From: DHVE2 group archaeon
GTDB taxonomy: Archaea; Thermoplasmatota; Thermoplasmata; Thermoplasmatales; Aciduliprofundaceae
Length of the DNA: 12,959 bases
Direction: 5' to 3'
Assembly: GCA_027014065.1 (NCBI GenBank)
Contig: JALWEL010000078.1
Coordinates: forward strand, 1-12,959
A program made the position numbers and the translations under genes. Below the pieces are notes generated by a model that saw only the letters and a program-made list of their open reading frames with translations, ran no database searches and was not told the origin of the DNA. Of this stretch, positions 1 to 6,032 are shown in pieces; position 1 is the stretch's first letter, and each line of letters begins with the position of its first letter.

Positions 1-673
1 TATCCCATCTCTCTAATTGCTCCTCCACCGGTAATTCTCGGTCCACCGTGGGCTTCCCCTCGTTCTTCAACTTCCGCCATTCTTCCGCGGGCACGGTGGT
101 GATGTACGCTTTGCCCATCTCCAACAGCTTGCGGGCATAATCATAGTAAATTTCGAACCTATCCGTTTGGATAACTATTTCATGAACCTTCACGCCCAAC
201 CATTCCAAATCCTCGGGAATCATGTCGTAGGCTTCCGGCAGGATGTTGTGAGGATTCGTGTCTTCTATCCTCAAAAACAACTTTCCTCCGTATCTCTTCA
301 CGTACTCATCGTTCAAAATCGCCATTCTCGATTGCCCTAAATGCATGGGCCCCGATGGACTGGGAGCGAGGCGCATGCGCACTTCGCCCTGCACATCCGG
401 CAAATCTTCCAGCTCTTTCTTTTCCTCTTTCTTTTTTCGCTCTAAAAGTTCCGGGGCGATTCTCTCCAACTCTTCTCTTTGTTTTTCAACGCTCATCAAA
501 TTTATTTCTTCCACTATCTTCTTCACCTCGGGAATCAGCTCCTTCGCTCTTTTTCTGTATTCCGGGTTCTCAGCCATTATTTTTCCCATAACTGCCTTGT
601 AGTTCGCCTTGCCGTCGTGCAGGAGCGCGTTCTGGAGGGCGTATTTCTTGATTATTTCCTGAGCATCACTCAT
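1..673 (-). CDS. gltX: Glutamyl-tRNA synthetase, archaeal type (N-terminal part, cut by window edge)
   Basis: Charges tRNA-Glu with glutamate in the cytoplasm. I translated the minus strand from the ATG at 673-671 (MSDAQEIIKKYALQN...); 224 residues are visible and the frame stays open to base 1. Residues 1-95 are the helical extension typical of archaeal GluRS. The class I catalytic domain then begins: RLAPSPSGPMHLGQSRMA at 101-118 holds the HIGH-type signature, followed by FLRIEDTNP at 133-141, which is characteristic of the family. The signature reads HLGQ rather than HIGH/HLGH (see findings). The cysteines I would expect near residues 190-212 in many archaeal GluRS are absent; that comparison is from memory. 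No Shine-Dalgarno precedes the start, but CTTTATC lies about 26 bases upstream, consistent with a leaderless transcript. The KMSKS-like loop and anticodon-binding domains lie outside the window. Confidence 0.93.
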   Translation of the reverse strand, partial: MSDAQEIIKKYALQNALLHDGKANYKAVMGKIMAENPEYRKRAKELIPEVKKIVEEINLMSVEKQREELERIAPELLERKKKEEKKELEDLPDVQGEVRMRLAPSPSGPMHLGQSRMAILNDEYVKRYGGKLFLRIEDTNPHNILPEAYDMIPEDLEWLGVKVHEIVIQTDRFEIYYDYARKLLEMGKAYITTVPAEEWRKLKNEGKPTVDRELPVEEQLERWD

Positions 674-695
674 AGCGAGGGATATGCTTAGCGTT

Positions 696-702
696 GATAA
701 AG
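696..702 (-). promoter_or_regulatory. Possible TATA box for gltX
   Basis: On the minus strand this reads CTTTATC, centred about 26 bases before the gltX ATG at 673. That is the usual TATA-to-start distance in archaea, so transcription would begin at or next to the start codon (leaderless). The match to TTTATATA is only moderate. The 79-base gap (674-752) between gltX and the divergent HAD gene shows nothing else clear. Confidence 0.35.
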
Positions 703-752
703 TTTTTTGAATTTCGCCGGAATCCTTATCCCCTTCATTTCCATGCATTCCT

Positions 753-1361
753 ATGACCTGCTGGATATTCGACGTGGATGACACCCTCGTGGAGTACGTG
801 GATTTCGATTTCGAAGAGTGGTATAAGTTCATAGCGGAGCCCGTGGCGAGGGAGATGGGCGTACCTTTAAATTTGGAGACATGGAGGGCCATGTTAGATG
901 GAAGAATATCGCGAAAATACCCGGAAAAATGGGGAGACTGGAAAAAATTCTGGAGAGAAGTGGACAGGAGAAATCTGGAATACAGGAAAATGATGTTCTC
1001 ACAGGGGAGGTTGAAGAAGAATCGCGGAGTTGAAAAGATTTCCGAGCTTCGAGGGATAAAAATCGCGTGGAGCGCCTCGTCGAAGGAATGCGTGGAATAC
1101 GTGCTGGAAAAATTGGGAATTGCGGATTTATTCCCCGCGGTATTCGGCAAAGACTACATGGATTACAAATTTATCGAAGATATAAAGCCCCGACCCGGGC
1201 TTCTCAACGAGATAAGGAGAATTTACGGGTGCGAAGAATGCTATGTGATAGGGGATTCCGAGAGAGATATGAAAGCGGCCGAGGGGGCGAATTGCAAGGG
1301 GATAAGGGTCAAAGATGGAAATATAGAAGAGATAATCAACTCTTTGATTTCGAGGCAATGA
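753..1361 (+). CDS. HAD-superfamily phosphatase/hydrolase
   Basis: A 202-residue cytoplasmic hydrolase of the haloacid dehalogenase superfamily, probably a small-molecule phosphatase; the substrate cannot be read from sequence. All four HAD motifs are visible. Motif I is FDVDDTL at 6-12, with D7 the expected nucleophile and D9 the acid/base. Motif II is the Ser in WSASS at 106-110. Motif III is K145 in IKPRPG. Motif IV is GDSERD at 167-172, with D168 and D172 as Mg2+ ligands. Residues about 16-90 form a helical cap (C1 type) rich in Trp and charged residues. Motif I has DD where many members have DG, a common variant. No Shine-Dalgarno precedes ATG 753; a weak CTTAT element lies about 26 bases upstream, so the mRNA may be leaderless. 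The last 26 bases overlap the 3' end of the convergent ureohydrolase gene. Confidence 0.85.
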   Translation: MTCWIFDVDDTLVEYVDFDFEEWYKFIAEPVAREMGVPLNLETWRAMLDGRISRKYPEKWGDWKKFWREVDRRNLEYRKMMFSQGRLKKNRGVEKISELRGIKIAWSASSKECVEYVLEKLGIADLFPAVFGKDYMDYKFIEDIKPRPGLLNEIRRIYGCEECYVIGDSERDMKAAEGANCKGIRVKDGNIEEIINSLISRQ

Positions 1362-2190
1362 TTTCCTGAACCAATCGAGCGGCCAATACGGATGTTTGCC
1401 CGTTGTCGTACTCGGGATTCACTTCCACTATGTCCGCCCCTATCAATTTCGGTGCTAAGATGTTTATTATTTTTTTCACATCCATCGGGCTTAATCCGAA
1501 AAATTCAGGGGTTCCGGTGCCCGGGGCGAACTCGGCGCTTATGCCATCGATGTCGATACTCAGATAGACCTTATCCACATTTAATTTTTCCAAAGCGACC
1601 TCGATGGATTTTTCCATGCCCATCTCCATGATTTGATACGAAGTCAGAAATTCATAGCCCAAATGCTTCGCATCTTCCACCTCTTCTTCCGATATTGATC
1701 TTATTCCCAGTGCGAAAATCTTTCCGTGGAGGATTTCGAACGCCCTGCGGGCCCACGCGGCGTGGCTCCACTTCGTTCCCAAGTATTGGTCTCTGAAATC
1801 TCCGTGCGCGTCTATGAATATTATTCCCGTATCCTCGGGGAGAGCCATGGCCACTCCCGCGGATATGGAGTGCTCCCCTCCTAACATAATTGGGAATTTT
1901 CCCTCGGAGAATAATTTGTCCGCGTAGAATTTCACCGCATCAATGACTTCTTCCACCCCGCAATCCTCGTCCAGAGATATGATGTGCCCGAAGTCGTGAA
2001 TTCTTATATTCCCCAACGATAAATCATGCTCCACCAAGTAATTTTCCAGATTGTAAGAAGCCTTCCGGATTTCATCGGGGCCAAATTTGGAGCCATGGCG
2101 AAATGAGGATGTGGAATCGAAAGGGACGGAAAAAATAACAAAGCGGGAATTTTCGTACTCTTCCGTTGCGTCGGAAAAATGAAGGAGCAT
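1336..2190 (-). CDS. speB: Agmatinase-family ureohydrolase (SpeB-like)
   Basis: A 284-residue enzyme of the arginase/agmatinase family. It hydrolyses a guanidino group to urea, most likely from agmatine (giving putrescine) or from N1-aminopropylagmatine (giving spermidine) as in some thermophilic archaea. The binuclear Mn2+ site is complete: H107 in GGEHS (104-108), D127/H129/D131 in DAHGD, and D213/D215 in SIDID, followed by the family loop FAPGTGTPE at 221-229. The segment after DID reads GISAE where the family usually has a DP-containing stretch, so substrate preference is open. The gene starts one base after the aIF5A stop (TGA-A-ATG), so the two are surely co-transcribed; GAAGGTAT upstream can serve as ribosome binding site. 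This linkage favours a polyamine role over guanidinobutyrase or formiminoglutamase activity. Its 3' end overlaps the HAD gene in antisense. Confidence 0.9.
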   Translation of the reverse strand: MLLHFSDATEEYENSRFVIFSVPFDSTSSFRHGSKFGPDEIRKASYNLENYLVEHDLSLGNIRIHDFGHIISLDEDCGVEEVIDAVKFYADKLFSEGKFPIMLGGEHSISAGVAMALPEDTGIIFIDAHGDFRDQYLGTKWSHAAWARRAFEILHGKIFALGIRSISEEEVEDAKHLGYEFLTSYQIMEMGMEKSIEVALEKLNVDKVYLSIDIDGISAEFAPGTGTPEFFGLSPMDVKKIINILAPKLIGADIVEVNPEYDNGQTSVLAARLVQEIIASKSKS

Positions 2191-2191
2191 T

Positions 2192-2581
2192 TCAGGATAC
2201 CTTCATGAGCTTTCTCTTGCCCATTGCTTCCCAGTACTGCGCGTTCTTTCCCGGCTCCACTTGGTCTTTTAATTCTTCGGGTATTGGAATTTCGAATGTT
2301 TCGAATGTTTCCGAGTCCATAAGCTGAACCTCATCGCCCATCACCGCTAAAATCTGAGCGTCCCTCTTCTCTATGATTGGAACCTTAACCTTGTGCTTCA
2401 CCGGATAGACCACGCTCCTCTTCTGCCCGTCGAACACGCCTATCGCCACGATCCTCGCCTTTGCTTCTCCGTGCTTCCCCGGCTTGCTGGTTGTCATTTC
2501 CACGATCTTGCACGGCTCGTCGTCAATCACCATGTATCCGCCAACTTTGAGATTTCTAACTTCCGTATCCTTCCACGACAT
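2192..2581 (-). CDS. eif5A: Translation factor aIF5A (hypusine-containing)
   Basis: The archaeal homologue of eIF5A/EF-P, which binds near the ribosomal P site and relieves stalling at difficult peptide bonds. The frame extends upstream to 2635, but I choose the ATG at 2581 (MSWKDTEVRNLKVGGY...). It gives 129 residues, the usual family length, with the expected N terminus, and a strong TATA box lies inside the longer version. The N-terminal SH3-like domain carries the modification loop TSKPGKHGEAK at 31-41; K36 is the lysine expected to become deoxyhypusine or hypusine. The C-terminal OB-fold follows (about 70-129). The downstream ureohydrolase gene begins one base after this stop and probably feeds the polyamine pool that donates the aminobutyl group. 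A divergent promoter region separates it from the ribosomal protein operon. Confidence 0.95.
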   Translation of the reverse strand: MSWKDTEVRNLKVGGYMVIDDEPCKIVEMTTSKPGKHGEAKARIVAIGVFDGQKRSVVYPVKHKVKVPIIEKRDAQILAVMGDEVQLMDSETFETFEIPIPEELKDQVEPGKNAQYWEAMGKRKLMKVS

Positions 2582-2612
2582 ATTGCACCACTCAATGGTT
2601 AATAGCATCCCA

Positions 2613-2620
2613 TTTATATA
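2613..2620 (-). promoter_or_regulatory. TATA box of the aIF5A-speB unit
   Basis: TATATAAA on the minus strand (TTTATATA on plus). Its centre is about 35 bases before the aIF5A ATG at 2581, so transcription should start near 2590, leaving a 5' leader of about 10 bases. A weak GTGGTG just before the ATG may act as ribosome binding site. The box is nearly symmetrical and could also work toward the ribosomal operon, giving a leader of about 165 nt. Confidence 0.65.
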
Positions 2621-2670
2621 GATTTTGCAGCGCACTATGGGAAAACTTAAATCCCCGGCAATCCGAATTC

Positions 2671-2678
2671 TTTATATA
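2671..2678 (+). promoter_or_regulatory. TATA box of the ribosomal protein operon
   Basis: A perfect TTTATATA box on the plus strand. The normal spacing of about 26 bases puts the transcription start near 2701, directly at the 5' edge of the folded leader that starts at 2704. This agreement between predicted start and structure boundary supports both calls. The exact start is inferred, not seen. Confidence 0.7.
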
Positions 2679-2703
2679 CAAAATGCCATTACACTCCAAA
2701 AAA

Positions 2704-2792
2704 GTTAGCCAGACGCATTGGGCAACTGGATAAGGCCCAGCACCCGCAGCCAAGCGGCGTTTTGGCTCGCGGAAACAGGCGTCACGGCTAAT
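2704..2792 (+). promoter_or_regulatory. Structured 5' leader of the ribosomal operon: predicted three-way-junction RNA
   Basis: The untranslated stretch before uL3 folds by hand into a compact junction. P1a pairs GTTAGCC (2704-2710) with GGCTAAT (2786-2792): 6 Watson-Crick pairs plus one G-U. After a small internal loop (A2711 against A2784-C2785), P1b pairs GACGC (2712-2716) with GCGTC (2779-2783). P2 pairs TGGGC (2719-2723) with GCCCA (2735-2739) around an 11-nt loop. P3 pairs CCGCAGCCAA (2744-2753) with TTGGCT (2762-2767) and GCGG (2769-2772), 10 pairs with C2768 bulged. About 27 pairs in 89 nt end four bases before the uL3 Shine-Dalgarno. I recognise no known riboswitch or RNA family. A leader bound by an operon protein (uL3, uL4 or another) or a ligand sensor are both possible; function is inference. 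Confidence 0.6.
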
Positions 2793-2795
2793 GGC

Positions 2796-2802
2796 GAGGT
2801 GA
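2796..2802 (+). promoter_or_regulatory. Shine-Dalgarno site of uL3
   Basis: GAGGTGA, 6 bases before ATG 2809, the standard ribosome binding site of this operon. It sits 4 bases after the closing stem of the leader fold, so a protein bound to that stem could block it. Its GTGA (2799-2802) could also pair with TCAC (2782-2785), which competes with stem P1b. Confidence 0.8.
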
Positions 2803-2808
2803 ATCGAA

Positions 2809-3816
2809 ATGGGAAGTGCACATCATCCGAGACGTGGCTCTATGGCATATTATCCGCGCAAGCGAGCGAAGAGTATAGTTCCGAGAATAAGGACTTGGCC
2901 TGAGATTGAGGACGGCCCGAGAATACAGGGCTTCGCAGGCTACAAGGCGGGAATGACGCACGTGATGACTGTTGACTGGAGAAAGAAAACAACAACCGCA
3001 GGCCAAGAGATTTGGACTCCGGTGACAGTTATTGAAGTTCCGCCCATGAAGGTCGCAGCTGTGCGATTTTATCTTAGGGATATGTATGGCCTGAAGAGTG
3101 TGGGGGAGATATGGGCCGAAAATTTGGATGAGGGGTTGAAGAGGAGGATACCCATGCCCAAGGAGAGCAGGGGCAGGGTTCCCAAGGAATTCGATGAGGT
3201 TAGGATCGTTGCTTACACTCAGCCCAAGATGGTTAGCGGTGTGCCCAAGAAGGCTCCGGATCTCATGGAGATAAGGGTTGGAGGGGGCACCGTGGAGGAG
3301 CGCAAAGATTACGCCATGAACCTTTTGGGCAAGGAAATCAAGTTTTCGGATTTCAAGACCAATGGTAAATTTGTGGATGTTATCGGTATAACCAAGGGCA
3401 AGGGGTTCCAAGGCCATGTTAAGAGGTTCGGAGTCAAGCTTCTGAATCACAAGAACAGCAAGCATCGCAGGATGATTGGTACGTTGGGTCCATGGCATCC
3501 CGACTGGGTTCGCTACACCGTCCCGCAGGCTGGCCAGATGGGTTTCCATCAGAGGACCGAGTATAACAAGAGGATAATCAAGTTCGTGGATTTAGTGGAT
3601 AAAGATGGAGAAAAGAAGTTAGAGAGCGAAATCACTCCAGAAGGCGGATTTCTGCATTATGGAGAAGTGAAGAATCCATACGTTTTAGTTCACGGCTCGG
3701 TGCCCGGGCCCGCAAAGCGCTTAGTTCGCTTCCGAGATCCTGTGAGGCAGACTCTGGAGGATGTTGACGATATCGAAGTTACTTATGTTTCCAGAGAATC
3801 CAAGCAGGGGGTGTGA
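2809..3816 (+). CDS. rpl3: Large subunit ribosomal protein uL3
   Basis: First gene of the operon; an early-assembling 23S rRNA binding protein whose extension reaches toward the peptidyl transferase centre. The 335 residues are in the archaeal size range. N-terminal basic residues (HHPRRGSMAYYPRKRAKS, 5-22) and the segment FAGYKAGMTH (42-51) match the archaeal/eukaryal form. VIGITKGKGFQG at 191-202 is the family signature, followed by the central extension with GPWHPDW (227-233) and AGQMGFHQRTEYN (241-253). ATG 2809 is set by GAGGTGA 6 bases upstream. It ends TGATGA three bases before the uL4 start, so the two are coupled. Confidence 0.97.
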   Translation: MGSAHHPRRGSMAYYPRKRAKSIVPRIRTWPEIEDGPRIQGFAGYKAGMTHVMTVDWRKKTTTAGQEIWTPVTVIEVPPMKVAAVRFYLRDMYGLKSVGEIWAENLDEGLKRRIPMPKESRGRVPKEFDEVRIVAYTQPKMVSGVPKKAPDLMEIRVGGGTVEERKDYAMNLLGKEIKFSDFKTNGKFVDVIGITKGKGFQGHVKRFGVKLLNHKNSKHRRMIGTLGPWHPDWVRYTVPQAGQMGFHQRTEYNKRIIKFVDLVDKDGEKKLESEITPEGGFLHYGEVKNPYVLVHGSVPGPAKRLVRFRDPVRQTLEDVDDIEVTYVSRESKQGV

Positions 3817-3819
3817 TGA

Positions 3820-4581
3820 ATGAAGGTCAATGTTTACACAATAGATGGCGGAATAAAGGGTCAGGTGGAACTTCCCGAGCAGTTCAATTATCCTTATCGC
3901 CCTGACCTGATAAGGATGGCAGTTCGCGTGTTCCAACTGAATAGGGTTCAGCCTCATGGAATCAAAGAAGGCGCCGGGATGAAGGTTGCTTCCTCGTGGG
4001 GTCCCGGACACGGAATTTCCAAGATGGTTCCCCGTATTGGTAATTCTTCCAGAGGCGCAAATCTCCCCAATGTGCGCGGCGGACGCGCGGGCCATCCTCC
4101 AACCACTGAGAAGGTGTGGAAGAGGAAGATGAACAAGAAGATGAGGAGACTGGCGAAATACAGCGCTCTTTCAATGACGGCCAACAAGGTTATGGTTCTG
4201 AAGAGGGGCCACAAGTTCAATGAGGAACTCACGCTTCCAGTTGTCGTCGAGGATAAGTTCGAAGAGATTGACAGGGTCAAAAAGGCAATTGAAGTTCTTC
4301 AGAAGATGGGTCTGTACGATGATGTGCTTCGCGCGAGCGTCAAGAGGGTGCGCGCGGGCAAGGGAAAGATGCGCGGAAGAAGGTACAAGAAAAAGAAGAG
4401 TTTGCTATTGGTAGTCAAGAACAAAGAGAATGTGAAGAAGGGCTTCGGAAATCTGCCCGGTGTGGACATAGTAACGCCCGCGGAGCTCAACGCGGAGATT
4501 TTGGCTCCGGGAACTCATGCTGGAAGGCTGACCGTGTTCACAGAGGGAGCAATTGAGGAATTAAGGGGGTGGACTGAATGA
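3820..4581 (+). CDS. rpl4: Large subunit ribosomal protein uL4
   Basis: Binds 23S rRNA and sends an extended loop into the wall of the exit tunnel. The 253 residues match the archaeal form, which is longer than bacterial L4. The tunnel loop is visible at about 50-100, with GPGHGISKMVPRIGNSSRGA at 61-80 and GGRAGHPPTTEKVW at 87-100. A basic segment lies around 185-205 (GKMRGRRYKKKKS). It starts 3 bases after the uL3 stop, with GGGGTG as ribosome binding site. Its stop overlaps the uL23 start (ATGA). In some bacteria L4 represses its own operon by binding the leader; whether it contacts the folded leader here is untested. Confidence 0.97.
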   Translation: MKVNVYTIDGGIKGQVELPEQFNYPYRPDLIRMAVRVFQLNRVQPHGIKEGAGMKVASSWGPGHGISKMVPRIGNSSRGANLPNVRGGRAGHPPTTEKVWKRKMNKKMRRLAKYSALSMTANKVMVLKRGHKFNEELTLPVVVEDKFEEIDRVKKAIEVLQKMGLYDDVLRASVKRVRAGKGKMRGRRYKKKKSLLLVVKNKENVKKGFGNLPGVDIVTPAELNAEILAPGTHAGRLTVFTEGAIEELRGWTE

Positions 4582-4841
4582 CTTTCCATCCAACGAAAGT
4601 TCTTCTCAAACCGTACGTGACTGAAAAAACATTATTGATGATAGAGAAGGAAAACAAACTTACATTTATAATTGGGAAAGATGCAACGAAATCGCAGGTG
4701 AAGCACGCTGTGGAGAATCTATTCGATGTGAAGGTGGACAAGGTGAACATAACGATATCTCGCTATGGGAAGAAGGCGATAATAAAGCTCAAGAAGGAGT
4801 ACAGTGCCGAGGAACTCGGCATGCGCTTGGGCATATTCTGA
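4578..4841 (+). CDS. rpl23: Large subunit ribosomal protein uL23
   Basis: An 87-residue protein at the exit of the peptide tunnel, part of the docking site for SRP and other nascent-chain factors. The start (KVLLKPYVTEKTLLMIEKEN) and the segment NLFDVKVDKVNITI are typical of archaeal uL23. It lacks the eukaryotic N-terminal extension. ATG 4578 overlaps the uL4 stop by 4 bases (ATGA), with GGGGTGG 5-6 bases upstream inside uL4. It is followed after 10 bases by uL2, whose Shine-Dalgarno begins at the uL23 stop. Confidence 0.96.
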   Translation: MTFHPTKVLLKPYVTEKTLLMIEKENKLTFIIGKDATKSQVKHAVENLFDVKVDKVNITISRYGKKAIIKLKKEYSAEELGMRLGIF

Positions 4842-4851
4842 GGTGGTGTGA

Positions 4852-5556
4852 ATGGGTAAGAGGATAATACCACAGAGAAGAGGTCGCGGAACATCCCGCT
4901 ACAGGGCGCCTAGCCACAGGTACGCTGGCAGGCCGAGGATACCTAATGTGGATTCGGGTAAGGGCTATGTGAAGAGAATATTCCATGACCCGGGCCACAC
5001 TACTCCTCTCGCGGAAATAGTCTTAGATAACGGTGAGAAATTCTTAATGCTCGCCCATCTGGGCATGTACGAAGGGCAGGAGATAGAGATAGGCTCTAAC
5101 GCAAAGGTTGTGCAGGGGAACATACTCCCTCTCGGTTCCATACCTGAGGGTGTGCCCATATACAACATCGAGAAGAACTGGGGAGATGGAGGTAAATTTG
5201 TGAGAAGCGGCGGCGCGTCCGCGCAGGTCGTCACTCATGGTGAGAAAACAACGGTGCAGATGCCCTCCGGCGAGTTCAAGATGTTCGACCCCAGGAGCAG
5301 AGCGGTTGTGGGTATAATAGCCGGTGGAGGTAGGAAAGATAAGCCAATGCTTAAAGCAGGTAAAGTTTATCACGCTTGGAGATCAAAGGCCCGTAAGCAC
5401 GTGCAGGTTCGTGGTGTGGCGATGAATGCGGTGAATCACCCGCACGGTGGTGGCAATCATCAGCATGTTGGTAGGCCGAGCACCGTGTCGAGGCATGCGC
5501 CTCCGGGCAGGAAGGTAGGAAGATTGTCTCCCAAGAAGAAAAAGAAGAAGAGGTGA
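4852..5556 (+). CDS. rpl2: Large subunit ribosomal protein uL2
   Basis: A core 23S rRNA binding protein near the peptidyl transferase centre, needed for subunit joining. The 234 residues are the usual archaeal size. N-terminal archaeal sequence MGKRIIPQRRGRGTSRYRAP, then the OB and SH3-like domains, then the highly conserved C-terminal signature GVAMNAVNHPHGGG at 188-201, with GRPSTVSR (207-214) and PPGRKVG (217-223). The conserved His lies in this NHPHGGG loop. The protein ends in a run of lysines and a final Arg (228-234). Shine-Dalgarno GAGGTGG begins within the uL23 stop. The uL2 stop TGA is itself the end of the GAGGTGA that serves uS19. Confidence 0.98.
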   Translation: MGKRIIPQRRGRGTSRYRAPSHRYAGRPRIPNVDSGKGYVKRIFHDPGHTTPLAEIVLDNGEKFLMLAHLGMYEGQEIEIGSNAKVVQGNILPLGSIPEGVPIYNIEKNWGDGGKFVRSGGASAQVVTHGEKTTVQMPSGEFKMFDPRSRAVVGIIAGGGRKDKPMLKAGKVYHAWRSKARKHVQVRGVAMNAVNHPHGGGNHQHVGRPSTVSRHAPPGRKVGRLSPKKKKKKR

Positions 5557-5561
5557 ATTAG

Positions 5562-6023
5562 ATGGCTAAAAAGCTGATTACCAATGCAAAGGCCGCAAGG
5601 AGGAAGAAGAGGAAGAGGCACAAGGTAGCCATGGGCCGCATGAAAGAGTTCTCCTATCGCGGCTACTCGTTAGAAGAATTGCAGAAGATGAATTTCGACG
5701 AATTCGCAGCTCTGCTTCCCGCAAGGGGGAGGAGAACCCTCAAAAGGGGCTGGGACGAAGAGCGCATGAAGGTGGTTCGGAAGATAATTGCCTCCGACGG
5801 GAGCAAGCCTGTTAGGACGCACAGGAGAGATATAATCATCCTCCCTCAGTTTGTGGGAAAGAAGGTTGCAGTTCACAACGGTAAGGAATTCATTGAAGTG
5901 GATATTAAGCCAGAGATGATTGGTCACTATTTGGGAGAATTCGCTCTCACGAGGAAAGAGGTGAAGCATAGCGGACCTGGTGTGGGTGCAACCCGCAGCA
6001 GCAAGTTCGTACCGCTGAAGTGA
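5562..6023 (+). CDS. rps19: Small subunit ribosomal protein uS19
   Basis: A head protein of the small subunit, in contact with uS13 and near the A-site tRNA. At 153 residues it has the archaeal/eukaryal N-terminal extension, very basic at residues 10-21 (KAARRKKRKRHK). The C-terminal core shows the family pattern: VRTHRRDIIILPQFVGKKVA (about 84-103), VHNGKEF, and GEFALTRKEVKHSGPGVGAT. ATG 5562 lies 5 bases after GAGGTGA, whose TGA is the uL2 stop. The uL22 gene begins after 9 bases. Confidence 0.97.
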   Translation: MAKKLITNAKAARRKKRKRHKVAMGRMKEFSYRGYSLEELQKMNFDEFAALLPARGRRTLKRGWDEERMKVVRKIIASDGSKPVRTHRRDIIILPQFVGKKVAVHNGKEFIEVDIKPEMIGHYLGEFALTRKEVKHSGPGVGATRSSKFVPLK

Positions 6024-6032
6024 GGTGATTAA

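Noticed and set aside
258..602. Plus-strand open frames near the left edge
   Set aside because: They are antisense to gltX, which has clear GluRS motifs; the Ser/Phe-rich products reflect reversed Lys/Glu codons.
1461..1476. T-rich stretch as terminator of the HAD transcript
   Set aside because: It codes for Lys/Ile residues of the ureohydrolase on the other strand, lies about 100 bases after the HAD stop, and has no other support.
2744..2778. H/ACA-type guide RNA, because ACA follows the second leader hairpin
   Set aside because: The hairpin has no internal pseudouridylation pocket and no K-turn or K-loop is evident; the ACA fits as junction sequence of the three-way fold.
2704..2792. tRNA or 5S-like gene in the leader
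   Set aside because: No T-loop, anticodon arm or 5S signature; only two hairpins on a closing stem, directly before a Shine-Dalgarno.
2788..3549. A 253-residue open frame on the minus strand across the uL3 gene
   Set aside because: It is the antisense shadow of uL3, shows no family pattern, and uL3 is fully conserved on the plus strand.
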